Shown here piece after piece: positions 54,601-63,081 of a DNA stretch of 64,000 nucleotides (within the stretch, counting starts at the first letter, position 1; each line of letters starts with the position of its first letter). Origin of the DNA: an uncultured Lachnospiraceae bacterium (GTDB lineage Bacteria; Bacillota; Clostridia; Lachnospirales; Lachnospiraceae); contig CAJTYM010000001.1 of NCBI GenBank assembly GCA_910583835.1, forward strand, positions 104,987 through 168,986, in the 5' to 3' direction. Position numbers and translations under genes: made by a program. A model generated the notes under the pieces. That model was not told where the DNA came from. It searched no databases and saw nothing but the letters and a program-made list of their open reading frames with translations.

Positions 54601-55687
54601 GATTTGTCTCATTCAGGCTGTCTGATGTTCCCTCGGCTCCTTCCGTATTCAGTGCAAAATTCTCTTCCGGCGAGGCAACCCAGTGCAGCTTATAATTGCC
54701 GACTGTCTCATAGCCATTCTGCTTAAAGTAATCACCATTCTTATTGCCTGGCTGCATATAGGCATTTTCAAAAGAATAATTCTTTACCATTTCTGGATAA
54801 AGGCCGCCGTCTGCAGAACTGTTTATGTCCTCAAAGAACAGTCCATAGAGATTCTCACTCAATTTCTTGGTCACGTTATTGCCGTCAATCGTCATAGAAT
54901 ACTGTGCTGCCGATTCCTTAATCCCTGAAATCTGCCGAATCTGCGCTTCATCCAAGGCATTCTTATAAACACGGAAATCCTTGAAATCCCCTTTGTACAA
55001 GGGGTCGTCATAATTTGATTTGCCAATATAGGATTGCAGCCCTGTGCCGAAGTCACTGACTTTGCGCGCTACTTCCTGCTTGCCGATATAATCTCCATTG
55101 ATATAGCATTCGAGGGAGGTCGGCTGGATAACAATTGCGTAATGTGTCCATTTGCCAACATAGCTTTCTGTATTTTCACTCTCCCGAAAACCTTTCTCCG
55201 TTGAAGATGGATTATCCTCATTTAAAGAATTGGTCATTACCAATTTTAGAGTATTATGTTGCTTCTCACAGGGGACAAAGTAATAATAATTTGCCGGTGT
55301 ACCTTTACTGCTGTTCTTGCTGCCAAAGAAAAACGCTGCCAGCCAATTTTCCCTGGGATCATTGTCCTTGAGCCACATGGTGATTGTCAATGTGTCCTGC
55401 TTATCAAACATACCTTCCGGAAGCGTTATGTATTGGCTTCCGCTCTTATCGCCGCCCGGCAAGGAAGCAACTCCATCCTTCACAGTAACGCCGCTGCCAA
55501 TCGTGGCATTATTGTTGTTGCCGGAAGAATCCTTTCCCCCATCCTGGAACTCATAATGTGCCAGCAGCTCCGTACCTGCCAACAGATTGTCCTCAGCTTT
55601 CACACTCCCCATAGGCTGACACAGTCCCATGACAAGCGCTGCTGAAAGAATGAAACTTGTAACTTTTTTAATTTTGTGCCATTTCAT
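51680..55687 (-). CDS. Secreted GH51 alpha-L-arabinofuranosidase with LamG and Big domains
   Basis: A 1,335-residue secreted enzyme. Order: signal peptide (1-31), LamG-like domain (~35-250), GH51 catalytic region (~255-800 including the AFase C-terminal beta domain later), an extra beta-sandwich (~820-1000, DDFNDESTGWATF), a Pro/Gln linker (PTPQPQPKPQPQPGQEQK, ~1165), a Big_2 domain and a lysine-rich Ig-like C-terminus ending KVTIKVT. The catalytic acid/base is E662 in LGIGNENAFAKY and the nucleophile is E768 in IFVGEYAVRG; FPGGCIVEGFNWEGLYDWRD and VDEHYY are further family motifs. Most GH51 enzymes are cytoplasmic, so a secreted, modular form is less usual. It lies between the EAL-domain gene (40-base gap) and a GH146 gene. 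Confidence 0.9.
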   Translation of the reverse strand: MKWHKIKKVTSFILSAALVMGLCQPMGSVKAEDNLLAGTELLAHYEFQDGGKDSSGNNNNATIGSGVTVKDGVASLPGGDKSGSQYITLPEGMFDKQDTLTITMWLKDNDPRENWLAAFFFGSKNSSKGTPANYYYFVPCEKQHNTLKLVMTNSLNEDNPSSTEKGFRESENTESYVGKWTHYAIVIQPTSLECYINGDYIGKQEVARKVSDFGTGLQSYIGKSNYDDPLYKGDFKDFRVYKNALDEAQIRQISGIKESAAQYSMTIDGNNVTKKLSENLYGLFFEDINSSADGGLYPEMVKNYSFENAYMQPGNKNGDYFKQNGYETVGNYKLHWVASPEENFALNTEGAEGTSDSLNETNPHCAVITGNITLENGGFAPQDSPNSAAMPVKPYDAAKQAGIYTFSVFAKAPQGYKGKLKVKLADSSNSNITDEQEIDLNADGKWKKVSADLTSKVSVNTKGKLVLSVEGAGTGDELFLDMVSVVPHDSYGYGNQNYAYGVGVRKDLVDLMMDLNPKFMRFPGGCIVEGFNWEGLYDWRDSVGPLEERRSNTNRWENFGNNNGRTWGYMQSYGFGYHELLSLCEDFGMEPFPILSAGLLCQYETKDVDAKTGEGLQEFIDMATQLLDYCWGDANTNEWAEKRAQNGHQQPFNLKYLGIGNENAFAKYFDNFDVIKEAVEAYAKQNYPGHELHIISSAGPTSNSNPGGDGYFSRSLEYAYDRLAQTMPGETLVDEHYYESESFMYNYSDRYDYYQRTDQGGSDIFVGEYAVRGANKYYTALAEACYITGLERNADVVTNISYAPLLYKVGNGSWDHDLIYFDEFNTAKSTNYYVQKMFSNNYGSDLIGTELQSADKDYSHYGSPILGMSSAEGYIDKITVYDKDGKVLLEDDFNDESTGWATFGSQGSNGFYVQNGRLNFSGTDGINALYLSRAVEEKWTDFQVKVEGAVKTSGSGGFVIGAGYDEQYYWYHIGAEGADMEVTRQQRGSTDLVTKKLGNNYANKHFNTQNLTAIQTNDAMAISFNYGVNGKLEANYTSAAVSNADTAKYDFSSALHQYQTDIYQVVNKDDKNVYIKLVNADRQRKSIQLNFKNLNVGSKAEITRLTGSANDANAIGNEVVSPVTAMQDIKDNQLTYQLLGSSVNVIRVPLSQGSVTPTPQPQPKPQPQPGQEQKSPTDVTLNVGKAITIGQGEKVTLKATVKPAGVSQAVAWTTSKKSVVAVQNGKITGKKPGKSVIMAKTPNGKLKKCTVTVKKKPSKITIKTKQKNLKKGKTYRIKVKFPKNTYSYKLTYSSSKRKIATVSKTGVVKAKKKGKAVITVKTYNGKKAKVTIKVT

Positions 55688-55727
55688 AAAACTTCTCTCC
55701 TTTCCCTTCTTTTTATAGATTTATTAT

Positions 55728-57488
55728 TTAAAGATTCTTCTTTTTCATTTCCTGCTCTTTTAGCAGTACAAAAAATTCTTCTTCCGGCATAGGCTTCGCA
55801 TAATAATATCCCTGCACCTGGTCACAGCCAATCTTCTGCAATAAATCTACCTGTTCTTTTGTCTCCACGCCTTCTGCCAGAAGTCCCAGTTCCAGCTTAT
55901 TTGCCATAGAAACCACTTGCTCTAATATCAGCCGCCCCTTACTTGAAACTATCATATTTTCAATAAATTTCCTGTCAAGCTTTATCACATCAAACGGTGT
56001 TTCCAAAAGAATATTTAAAGAAGAGTAACCACTTCCAAAATCATCCATCAGTAAGGTAAACCCTTCCTCTTTCAGCTGAAATGCTTTCATGCTGATTTGC
56101 TGGTCATCCGCCGATTCTGTGATTTCCAGTTCCAGCAATTCTTTAGGAATCCCATTCTCATTTATCAGTTCAGAAAGTACCTTAATACACTCATCATCGC
56201 TCAGATGCACCCTGGAGACATTTACAGAAATAGGACAAGATAAAAATCCTTGATCCTCACATTTCTTAATAAAACTGCACGCTTCTTTCCATATATAATA
56301 ATCAACTTTGCGTATAAATCCATTTTCTTCTATAACAGGTATAAAATCATTGGGAAATATCATCCCACGTTCTGGATGTTTCCACCTCACCAACGCTTCC
56401 GCCCCAATGATTTCATTCTTGGCAATACTATATTTGGGCTGAAGATACATCATAAACTGCCTTTCTGTGATGGCAGCCTGCATATTTTCCTCAATAAATT
56501 TGCGGTTATACAAAGAATCCTTGAACTGCTCACTATAAAATACAATATTTGTCAGCACATTTTTCTTTGCTGCTTTTCTTGCCATGGCAGACCTGTCTTC
56601 CATCTGCCTAAGTTCCATCTCCTTATCTTCTACCGTATAAATTCCATAGGACATCTGTAATTTTACATTTTTAAATACATTAATTCTTGCATCCAGCTTG
56701 CCAATAAATTCCACCAGTTCTTTCTCTTCTGCATATTCCGTAACCACCATGAACACATCGCTGCGGAGGTTTATAAAAAAACACTCCTCTTTGCAGACAT
56801 CCCTCAGCTGCTCCTGCACAAAATATAAGACTTCATCTCCGAACTTTTCCCCATATAAATCATTGATAATCTTAAACTTGCGAATGTCAAACTGGATAAA
56901 TCCTATATCTTTAGATGAAGAAAGCAGCAGATTATTGACATTCCTGCGGAAATGCCTCAACTTGCTCATTTTCTCCAACAGAACCTGCATCTCGTCATCT
57001 TTGGGAATATCCTCTATATTAATAGTGCTTTCCGTTACAAATTTTAAATGCTCGGTCAGCATATCCTCTAAGATATCTATACTGATACCAATTGCCTTCG
57101 GACATTTCTGGAGAATCAGACCTTCTTTACGAATCTCTGCCATCTCTTTGGGCTTGGAAATATCTTTCCCTAAAATATCCCTACATTCGGTAACGCCATC
57201 CATCTGTTCTGTGAAACGCTTAATAAATTCGTCCGTCTTCTTATTCCCATATACTTCACTTTCCCTATCCTGAGAATCATAAAATCCAAGCGCCATCCCC
57301 AGGACCAACAGAGATGCCGTAATACATCCGCAGACACCGCCCTGGCGCATCCCGCCTCCAAAACAGGTACTGATTTTAAATGCCGTTTTCAAATCTAACC
57401 CAAAATCACCGGCAAATGCCCCAAACAACGCCTGTGAACAATGATACTGCTGATGTAGAAGCTGCTCTGCTTTTTCTCTGTGTGTCAT
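55728..57488 (-). CDS. C_GCAxxG_C_C cysteine domain fused to degenerate GGDEF and EAL (c-di-GMP phosphodiesterase)
   Basis: About 586 residues. Residues 1-130 match the small C_GCAxxG_C_C family: HCSQALFGAF, CFGGGMRQGGVCGCITA and a late Cys in TECRDILG. Residues ~175-330 are a GGDEF fold whose signature reads RSDVF instead of GGDEF, so cyclase activity is unlikely. Residues ~335-580 form an EAL domain with the catalytic residues in place: GAEALVRW, LELEITESADD, DDFGSGYSS, KLDRKFIE, EGVETKEQ and QGYYYAKPMP. The expected activity is c-di-GMP breakdown, possibly gated by a redox or metal signal at the cysteine domain. There is no membrane helix. I prefer the ATG at 57488 over the GTG before it. 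GH51 starts 40 bases downstream. Confidence 0.85.
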   Translation of the reverse strand: MTHREKAEQLLHQQYHCSQALFGAFAGDFGLDLKTAFKISTCFGGGMRQGGVCGCITASLLVLGMALGFYDSQDRESEVYGNKKTDEFIKRFTEQMDGVTECRDILGKDISKPKEMAEIRKEGLILQKCPKAIGISIDILEDMLTEHLKFVTESTINIEDIPKDDEMQVLLEKMSKLRHFRRNVNNLLLSSSKDIGFIQFDIRKFKIINDLYGEKFGDEVLYFVQEQLRDVCKEECFFINLRSDVFMVVTEYAEEKELVEFIGKLDARINVFKNVKLQMSYGIYTVEDKEMELRQMEDRSAMARKAAKKNVLTNIVFYSEQFKDSLYNRKFIEENMQAAITERQFMMYLQPKYSIAKNEIIGAEALVRWKHPERGMIFPNDFIPVIEENGFIRKVDYYIWKEACSFIKKCEDQGFLSCPISVNVSRVHLSDDECIKVLSELINENGIPKELLELEITESADDQQISMKAFQLKEEGFTLLMDDFGSGYSSLNILLETPFDVIKLDRKFIENMIVSSKGRLILEQVVSMANKLELGLLAEGVETKEQVDLLQKIGCDQVQGYYYAKPMPEEEFFVLLKEQEMKKKNL

Positions 57489-57606
57489 CACAACCCCTCC
57501 ACTTTATTTTTTGATAATATAGTAACATACTAACAAAAAATACGAAGATTGTGAAGTGTTTTGTGTGAGTTTATACAAAAAATCAGCTTGCAAAATAAAA
57601 AAGAGA

Positions 57607-57640
57607 GAAAAACGGCTATGCATTGTCCGCATAGCCATTT
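57607..57640 (-). terminator. Terminator after the small lipoprotein gene
   Basis: On the minus strand GGCTATGC and GCATAGCC pair around a 7-base loop and are followed by GTTTTTCTC. It lies 33 bases beyond the shifted stop at 57673. The rest of 57492-57672 shows no further gene. Confidence 0.7.
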
Positions 57641-57779
57641 TCAAAACAAACTAAAATACAATCAATTATTATTCAATAGATACCCCGATTACTCCCTCTT
57701 CTTACTCTTTCATATTCAACTATTGCTTTGACGCTTACATCAAAAAATCCATCATTTTCTATCGGCTGGCTTAACTCAG

Positions 57780-58307
57780 CTATTCCATTTGGCAGGAGAT
57801 AATGCTTGGTTTCCCGCTCATATTTTCTGTTCCATCGTCCAAAAAGAGGATATAAGTATTTCCTTTCTGCAAAGGAGGGGTATCATCCATAGTATCTTGA
57901 TAATATTCGCCATCCATTTCATAGATTGCACAAGATTCCTGTATTTGTAATTCATCCCCTGCAGCCAGTTCCCTGTCATTCTTGTATACTTCCAACACAC
58001 GCACTGAACGTACTGCACAGAATCTTATCACCATTCCATACTCTTCATTATAATCTGTCAGGCTGTTCTCGGAAGACAACTCATCAAGAACCTCTACTTT
58101 TGCTATGATAGCGGATTCTTCCTTTAATTCTTCATCTGTATAAATAACTTTATCTGTTTGTATAGATATTTTATTCTCATTAGGAATATCTGATGATGTG
58201 ATCTTTGCATCTTTTCCACATGAGCAAAAAAATAACTGCAAACAAAACATGAAACATAAAACTGATAACTTCCACTGTTTTTTAATCCCTTTCATAATTT
58301 TCTTCAT
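57780..58307 (-). CDS. Small lipoprotein, probably C-terminally frameshifted
   Basis: A 175-residue secreted lipoprotein. The signal ends in a lipobox (LQLFFCSC, Cys near 30) and a beta-rich domain follows (KVEVLDELSSENSLTDY, GDELQIQESCAIYEMDG, GNTYILFLDDG). The frame stops after IISCQME. If one base is added in the AAA run at 57788-57790, the reading continues for about 39 more residues (NGIAELSQPIENDGFFD...) to a stop at 57673, just before the terminator. The extension looks like real protein, so the original gene was probably 57673-58307. A frameshift, a strain-specific truncation or a base-calling error would explain this. The function is not recognised. A TATAAT sits ~30 bases before the AGGAGG ribosome site. 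Confidence 0.7.
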   Translation of the reverse strand: MKKIMKGIKKQWKLSVLCFMFCLQLFFCSCGKDAKITSSDIPNENKISIQTDKVIYTDEELKEESAIIAKVEVLDELSSENSLTDYNEEYGMVIRFCAVRSVRVLEVYKNDRELAAGDELQIQESCAIYEMDGEYYQDTMDDTPPLQKGNTYILFLDDGTENMSGKPSIISCQME

Positions 58308-58423
58308 TGTAAACCTCCTTTATAATTAAACTTCAATTATAAAGAGTATAATTTTATACAATTTGTTGCATAATTAGTCGAAGAATTATCCATTGGGCAA
58401 AAAATATTTACAATCTAAAATTT

Positions 58424-61096
58424 CTATTCTTCCGTATTCTGTTCTTTTTGGTCAGCCTCTGCCCGGGCAATCAGCTCCTCTATCTGGCTATTATCAGTCA
58501 CTCCTGACAAACTGCCATTGTCCTGCACAATTTCACTATCAGCTTCCTCCACAGGACTGTTCATCTTTCTCGCTGCTTCTTCTGCCTTTTTAAGGCTTAA
58601 CTCTTCTTCCTCTTTGGTAAGTATCTCACTTTCTTCGGTATTCTCCATCAGGGATTTGTCTTCACGGACTTTGGCTATGCTTGCCACGGTGATATCTTCT
58701 GCAAGATTCATCAGCTTCACGCCGGAAGTCACACGCCCTAAAACAGAGATTCCTTCAACTTTCATGCGGATGATGATTCCTTCTGTCGTAATCATCATAA
58801 TTTCATTCTCACGGTTCACAGCTTTGACGCCGATAATATTGCCTGTCTTCTCTGTGATTTTATAACATTTAACGCCTTTGCCCCCACGGTTCTGCGGAGA
58901 AAATTCTTCCATCCTCGTCAGTTTGCCAAGACCCTTCTCCGAAGCAATCAGCACATATTCACCCTGGGTATTCATCTGCATTCCCACAACCTCATCACGG
59001 TCTGACAGATTCATGCCAATTACGCCCATGGAAGTCCTTCCAGTACTCCTGACATCTGTCTCATGGAAACGGATACATTGCCCAAATTTTGTCACTAACA
59101 GGATATCCTTTGTATTATCCGTAAACTTGACTTCAATCAATTCATCCTCTTCCCTGAGGTTGATTGCGGCAAGCCCTTTCTTGCGCACATTCGCATAATC
59201 AGTAATCGGCGTTTTCTTGACAATTCCGTTCTTTGTCGCCATAAACAGATAATGGTCTTCTTTGTATTCCTTAATCGGTATCACCGCTGTTATTTTCTCA
59301 CCTGGCTGCAGCTGCAGAAGATTGATAATTGCCGTACCTCTTGCTGTCCTGCCGGCTTCCGGTATTTCGTAAGCCTTCATGCGGTACACTTTACCGGTAT
59401 TGGTAAAGAACATCAGGTAATGGTGCGTGGTCGTCATCAGAAGTTCTTCGATATAATCGTCATCGATTGTCTCCATGCCTTTGATGCCTTTTCCTCCGCG
59501 GTTCTGGCTGTGGAAATTGTCTACGCTCATACGTTTGATATATCCAAGTTTTGTCATAGTAATCACAGTGTTGGAGACTGGAATTAAATCTTCCATGGAA
59601 ATATCGTATTCATCATACCCAATGGAAGTCCTTCTGTCATCGCCATATTTATCGGAGATAAGCATAATCTCTTCACGGATGACGCCCAGTAATTTCTTCC
59701 TGTCAGCAAGAATCGCTTTCAATTCCTTAATCAATTCCATGAGCTGGTTATATTCTGCTTCCAGCTTGCTGCGCTCCAATCCCGTGAGAGCACGCAGACG
59801 CATATCGACAATCGCCTGTGCCTGTGCTTCTGACAAAGCAAAACGTTCCATCAGCCTTGATTTGGCAAGCTGGACGTTTTCGCTGCTGCGGATAATGCTG
59901 ATGACCTCATCAATATTATCCAATGCAATCAATAATCCCTCCAAGATATGGGCGCGTTCCTCCGCCTTGTTCAGCTCATACCTTGTCCTTCTGGTAACAA
60001 CTTCCTCCTGGTGCTTGAGGTAATAGCCCAGCATATCGTTGATATTCAGCACTCTCGGCTGATTATTTACCAGTGCAAGCATGATTACTCCAAATGTATC
60101 CTGCAGTTGGGTATGCTTGTAAAGCTGATTCAGCACCACATTGGGATTTACATCACGGCGAAGTTCAATACAGATACGCATCCCTTCCCGGTTTGACTCA
60201 TCTCGCAGGTCTGTGATGCCATCTATCCGCTTATCACGTACCATATCGGCAATCTTTTCAATCAATCTTGCCTTATTTACCATATAAGGCAGTTCCGTCA
60301 CAACAATGCGGTTCTTGCCATTTGCCATAGGCTCAATATCCGTTACCGCCCGCACTCTTACCTTGCCGCGCCCGGTGCGGTAAGCCTGTTCAATGCCAGA
60401 TGTCCCAAGAACCATTCCCCCTGTCGGGAAATCAGGACCTTTGATTATCTCCAGGATTTCTTCAATTTCCGTATCCCTGTCTTCCAAAATCTGGTTATCT
60501 ATAATTTTAACTACCGCCCCAATAACCTCACGAAGATTATGGGGAGGAATGTTTGTCGCCATGCCCACGGCAATTCCGGTTGTTCCGTTTACCAGAAGAT
60601 TAGGAAAACGTGACGGCAAGACAAGGGGTTCTTTCTCCGTCTCATCAAAGTTTGGACCAAAATCCACGGTGTCCTTATTGATATCCGAAAGCATCTCCAT
60701 GGAAATCTTGCTCAGACGCGCTTCCGTGTAACGCATTGCTGCAGCGCCATCGCCGTCTACAGAACCAAAATTTCCATGACCATCCACCAGCATATAACGC
60801 GTCGACCATTCCTGCGCCATATTTACCAAAGCCCCATAAATGGAACTGTCGCCGTGGGGATGGTATTTACCCATAGTATCGCCGACAATACGGGCACATT
60901 TACGGTGAGGTTTATCCGGTCCGTTGTTCAGCTCAATCATAGCGTAAAGTATTCTCCGCTGCACAGGCTTCAGACCATCCCTGACATCAGGAAGCGCCCT
61001 GGAAGCAATTACACTCATGGCATAATCTATATAGGAACTTTCCATTGTCTTTTTCAGATCAACATCATCAATCCTGTCAAAAATTGTGTCGTCCAT
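58424..61096 (-). CDS. gyrA: DNA gyrase subunit A
   Basis: An 890-residue GyrA. The catalytic Tyr lies in AAMRYTEARLS and the quinolone region reads YHPHGDSSIYG. The C-terminal beta-pinwheel has the GyrA-box-like QNRGGKGIKG (and QNRGGKGVKC). A ~90-residue acidic tail follows (to QKEQNTEE). The subunit breaks and rejoins DNA and, with GyrB, introduces negative supercoils. Ser is kept at the position equal to E. coli S83, while the D87 position is Gly, a natural-looking variant rather than a clear resistance change. It starts 14 bases after gyrB with AGGAGG upstream, an operon as in most Firmicutes near oriC. Confidence 0.97.
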   Translation of the reverse strand: MDDTIFDRIDDVDLKKTMESSYIDYAMSVIASRALPDVRDGLKPVQRRILYAMIELNNGPDKPHRKCARIVGDTMGKYHPHGDSSIYGALVNMAQEWSTRYMLVDGHGNFGSVDGDGAAAMRYTEARLSKISMEMLSDINKDTVDFGPNFDETEKEPLVLPSRFPNLLVNGTTGIAVGMATNIPPHNLREVIGAVVKIIDNQILEDRDTEIEEILEIIKGPDFPTGGMVLGTSGIEQAYRTGRGKVRVRAVTDIEPMANGKNRIVVTELPYMVNKARLIEKIADMVRDKRIDGITDLRDESNREGMRICIELRRDVNPNVVLNQLYKHTQLQDTFGVIMLALVNNQPRVLNINDMLGYYLKHQEEVVTRRTRYELNKAEERAHILEGLLIALDNIDEVISIIRSSENVQLAKSRLMERFALSEAQAQAIVDMRLRALTGLERSKLEAEYNQLMELIKELKAILADRKKLLGVIREEIMLISDKYGDDRRTSIGYDEYDISMEDLIPVSNTVITMTKLGYIKRMSVDNFHSQNRGGKGIKGMETIDDDYIEELLMTTTHHYLMFFTNTGKVYRMKAYEIPEAGRTARGTAIINLLQLQPGEKITAVIPIKEYKEDHYLFMATKNGIVKKTPITDYANVRKKGLAAINLREEDELIEVKFTDNTKDILLVTKFGQCIRFHETDVRSTGRTSMGVIGMNLSDRDEVVGMQMNTQGEYVLIASEKGLGKLTRMEEFSPQNRGGKGVKCYKITEKTGNIIGVKAVNRENEIMMITTEGIIIRMKVEGISVLGRVTSGVKLMNLAEDITVASIAKVREDKSLMENTEESEILTKEEEELSLKKAEEAARKMNSPVEEADSEIVQDNGSLSGVTDNSQIEELIARAEADQKEQNTEE

Positions 61097-61110
61097 TCAT
61101 TTTCCTCCTG

Positions 61111-63051
61111 TTACACATCCAAGTTCTGCACGTACTGCGCATTTGCTTCAATGAATTCACGCCTTGGCTCTACTTTATCTCCCATCAAGGTGGTAAAGGT
61201 CAAATCAATCTCAGAAGCAGTCATATCGTCAATGGTAACCCTCTCCAAAATCCTGGTTTCCGGATCCATAGTAGTCTCCCAGAGTTGTTCTGCATCCATC
61301 TCTCCCAACCCCTTGTAGCGCTGGATTTTATTGCTGTTGTCTCTTCCTATCTCTGATAAAATATTATTAAGCTCTACATCATCGTAGGCATACCATACTT
61401 TTTTGTTCCTCTCTATCTTATAAAGCGGTGGTTTTGCCAAATATACATACCCTTGCTTAATCAATTCCGGCATAAACCGATATAAAAATGTCAGCATCAG
61501 CGTACTGATATGCGCGCCGTCCACATCGGCATCTGTCATAATGATAATCTTGTGGTAACGCAGTTTGGAAATATCAAAATCCTCATGGATTCCCGTACCA
61601 AAGGCCGTAATCATAGCCTTAATTTCCGCATTGCCATAAATCTTATCAAGCCTTGCTTTCTCTACATTTAAAATCTTTCCGCGCAAAGGCAGGATTGCCT
61701 GAGTCGCACGGCTTCTTGCCGTTTTGGCAGAACCCCCCGCGGAATCTCCCTCCACAATAAAGATCTCACAATTTTTGGGGTCTTTATCAGAACAGTCTGC
61801 CAATTTGCCAGGGAGCGATGTCCCTTCCAAAGCCGTCTTTCTTCTTGTCAGATCCCTGGCTTTCCTTGCCGCTTCCCTTGCGCGCTGCGCCAACAAGGAT
61901 TTCTCACAGATTGCCTTGGCAATCATAGGATTCTGTTCCAGGAAGTAAGTAAGCTGTTCACTGACAACGCTGTCCACAGCCCCTCTCGCCTCACTGTTGC
62001 CAAGCTTCTGCTTGGTCTGTCCTTCAAACTGCGGCTCGGCAATTTTTACGCTGATAACTGCCGTCATGCCCTCCCTGATATCTTCACCGGAAAGAGCTGC
62101 CTCATTTTCCTTAAGGATCTTATTCGCCTTGGCATAAGCATTAAATGTCTTGGTAAGCGCATTGCGAAATCCCGCCAGATGCGTACCACCCTCCGGCGTG
62201 GTAATATTGTTTACAAAGCTATAGGTCGCATCGTTATAGGAATCGTTGTGCTGAAGAGCAACCTCCACATAGACGCCGTCCCGCTCACCTTCACAGTAAA
62301 TTACATTTTCATAGAGGGCTTCCTTGCTGCGGTTGAGGTAAGTGATAAATTCTTTAATGCCGCCTTCATAATGGAACTCTTTCTCCTGTTCCATGCCTTC
62401 CCTCTCATCTGTCAGGCGGATTTTTATGCCTTTGGTGAGGAAAGCCATCTCACGTAGTCGCTGTTTTAAAGTATCAAAATCAAAGACAGTTTCATCAAAA
62501 ATAGTACCGTCCGGACAGAACGTGACATGTGTTCCAGTCTTATCCGGCTCGCATTTCCCTACCACTTTGAGGGAATACATGCTGTTGCCTCTTTCATAAC
62601 GCTGCTTATATATTTTACCTTCATGGTAAATCTCAACTTCCAGCCAATTGGACAGGGCATTTACAACAGATGCCCCCACGCCGTGCAGACCGCCGGATAC
62701 CTTATATCCGCCACCGCCAAATTTGCCGCCTGCATGGAGAACCGTAAATACTACTTCCACGGCAGGAAGCCCGGCTTTGTGATTAATTCCTACCGGAATG
62801 CCGCGCCCATTATCTTTTACCCTGATACAGTTATCTTTAAGAATGCTTACATCAATGGTATCACAATAACCGGCAAGGGCTTCGTCCACGGAATTATCTA
62901 CAATTTCATATACAAGATGGTGAAGTCCCCGCGAAGAAGTACTTCCAATATACATACCGGGACGTTTGCGGACTGCTTCTAACCCTTCCAAAATCTGAAT
63001 TTGGTCTGCCCCATATTCTGCATTTGTATTCGTATTTGCATCTGTACTCAT
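61111..63051 (-). CDS. gyrB: DNA gyrase subunit B
   Basis: A 646-residue GyrB of the usual short Gram-positive type. The GHKL ATPase domain has EIVDNSVDEALAGY and GLHGVGASVVNALS, the transducer has QTKQKLGNSEARG, and the TOPRIM domain has IVEGDSAGGSAK, PLRGKILNVEKA and DADVDGAHIS. The C-terminal end has QRYKGLGEMDAEQLWETTMDP. It powers gyrase with ATP. ATG with GGAGG six bases upstream; recF ends 30 bases before and gyrA follows after 14 bases, so recF-gyrB-gyrA form one transcript. No remB-like gene lies between recF and gyrB here. Confidence 0.97.
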   Translation of the reverse strand: MSTDANTNTNAEYGADQIQILEGLEAVRKRPGMYIGSTSSRGLHHLVYEIVDNSVDEALAGYCDTIDVSILKDNCIRVKDNGRGIPVGINHKAGLPAVEVVFTVLHAGGKFGGGGYKVSGGLHGVGASVVNALSNWLEVEIYHEGKIYKQRYERGNSMYSLKVVGKCEPDKTGTHVTFCPDGTIFDETVFDFDTLKQRLREMAFLTKGIKIRLTDEREGMEQEKEFHYEGGIKEFITYLNRSKEALYENVIYCEGERDGVYVEVALQHNDSYNDATYSFVNNITTPEGGTHLAGFRNALTKTFNAYAKANKILKENEAALSGEDIREGMTAVISVKIAEPQFEGQTKQKLGNSEARGAVDSVVSEQLTYFLEQNPMIAKAICEKSLLAQRAREAARKARDLTRRKTALEGTSLPGKLADCSDKDPKNCEIFIVEGDSAGGSAKTARSRATQAILPLRGKILNVEKARLDKIYGNAEIKAMITAFGTGIHEDFDISKLRYHKIIIMTDADVDGAHISTLMLTFLYRFMPELIKQGYVYLAKPPLYKIERNKKVWYAYDDVELNNILSEIGRDNSNKIQRYKGLGEMDAEQLWETTMDPETRILERVTIDDMTASEIDLTFTTLMGDKVEPRREFIEANAQYVQNLDV

Positions 63052-63081
63052 CTGGTTCCTCCATTTCTCATACTACATTTC

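Noticed and set aside
16896..55687. Sortase-anchored proteins
   Set aside because: No LPXTG-type motif with a following membrane helix and basic tail was found at any of the C-termini.
61111..63051. parE instead of gyrB
   Set aside because: The gene is directly downstream of recF and followed by a GyrA with the GyrA-box-like motif, so it is gyrB.
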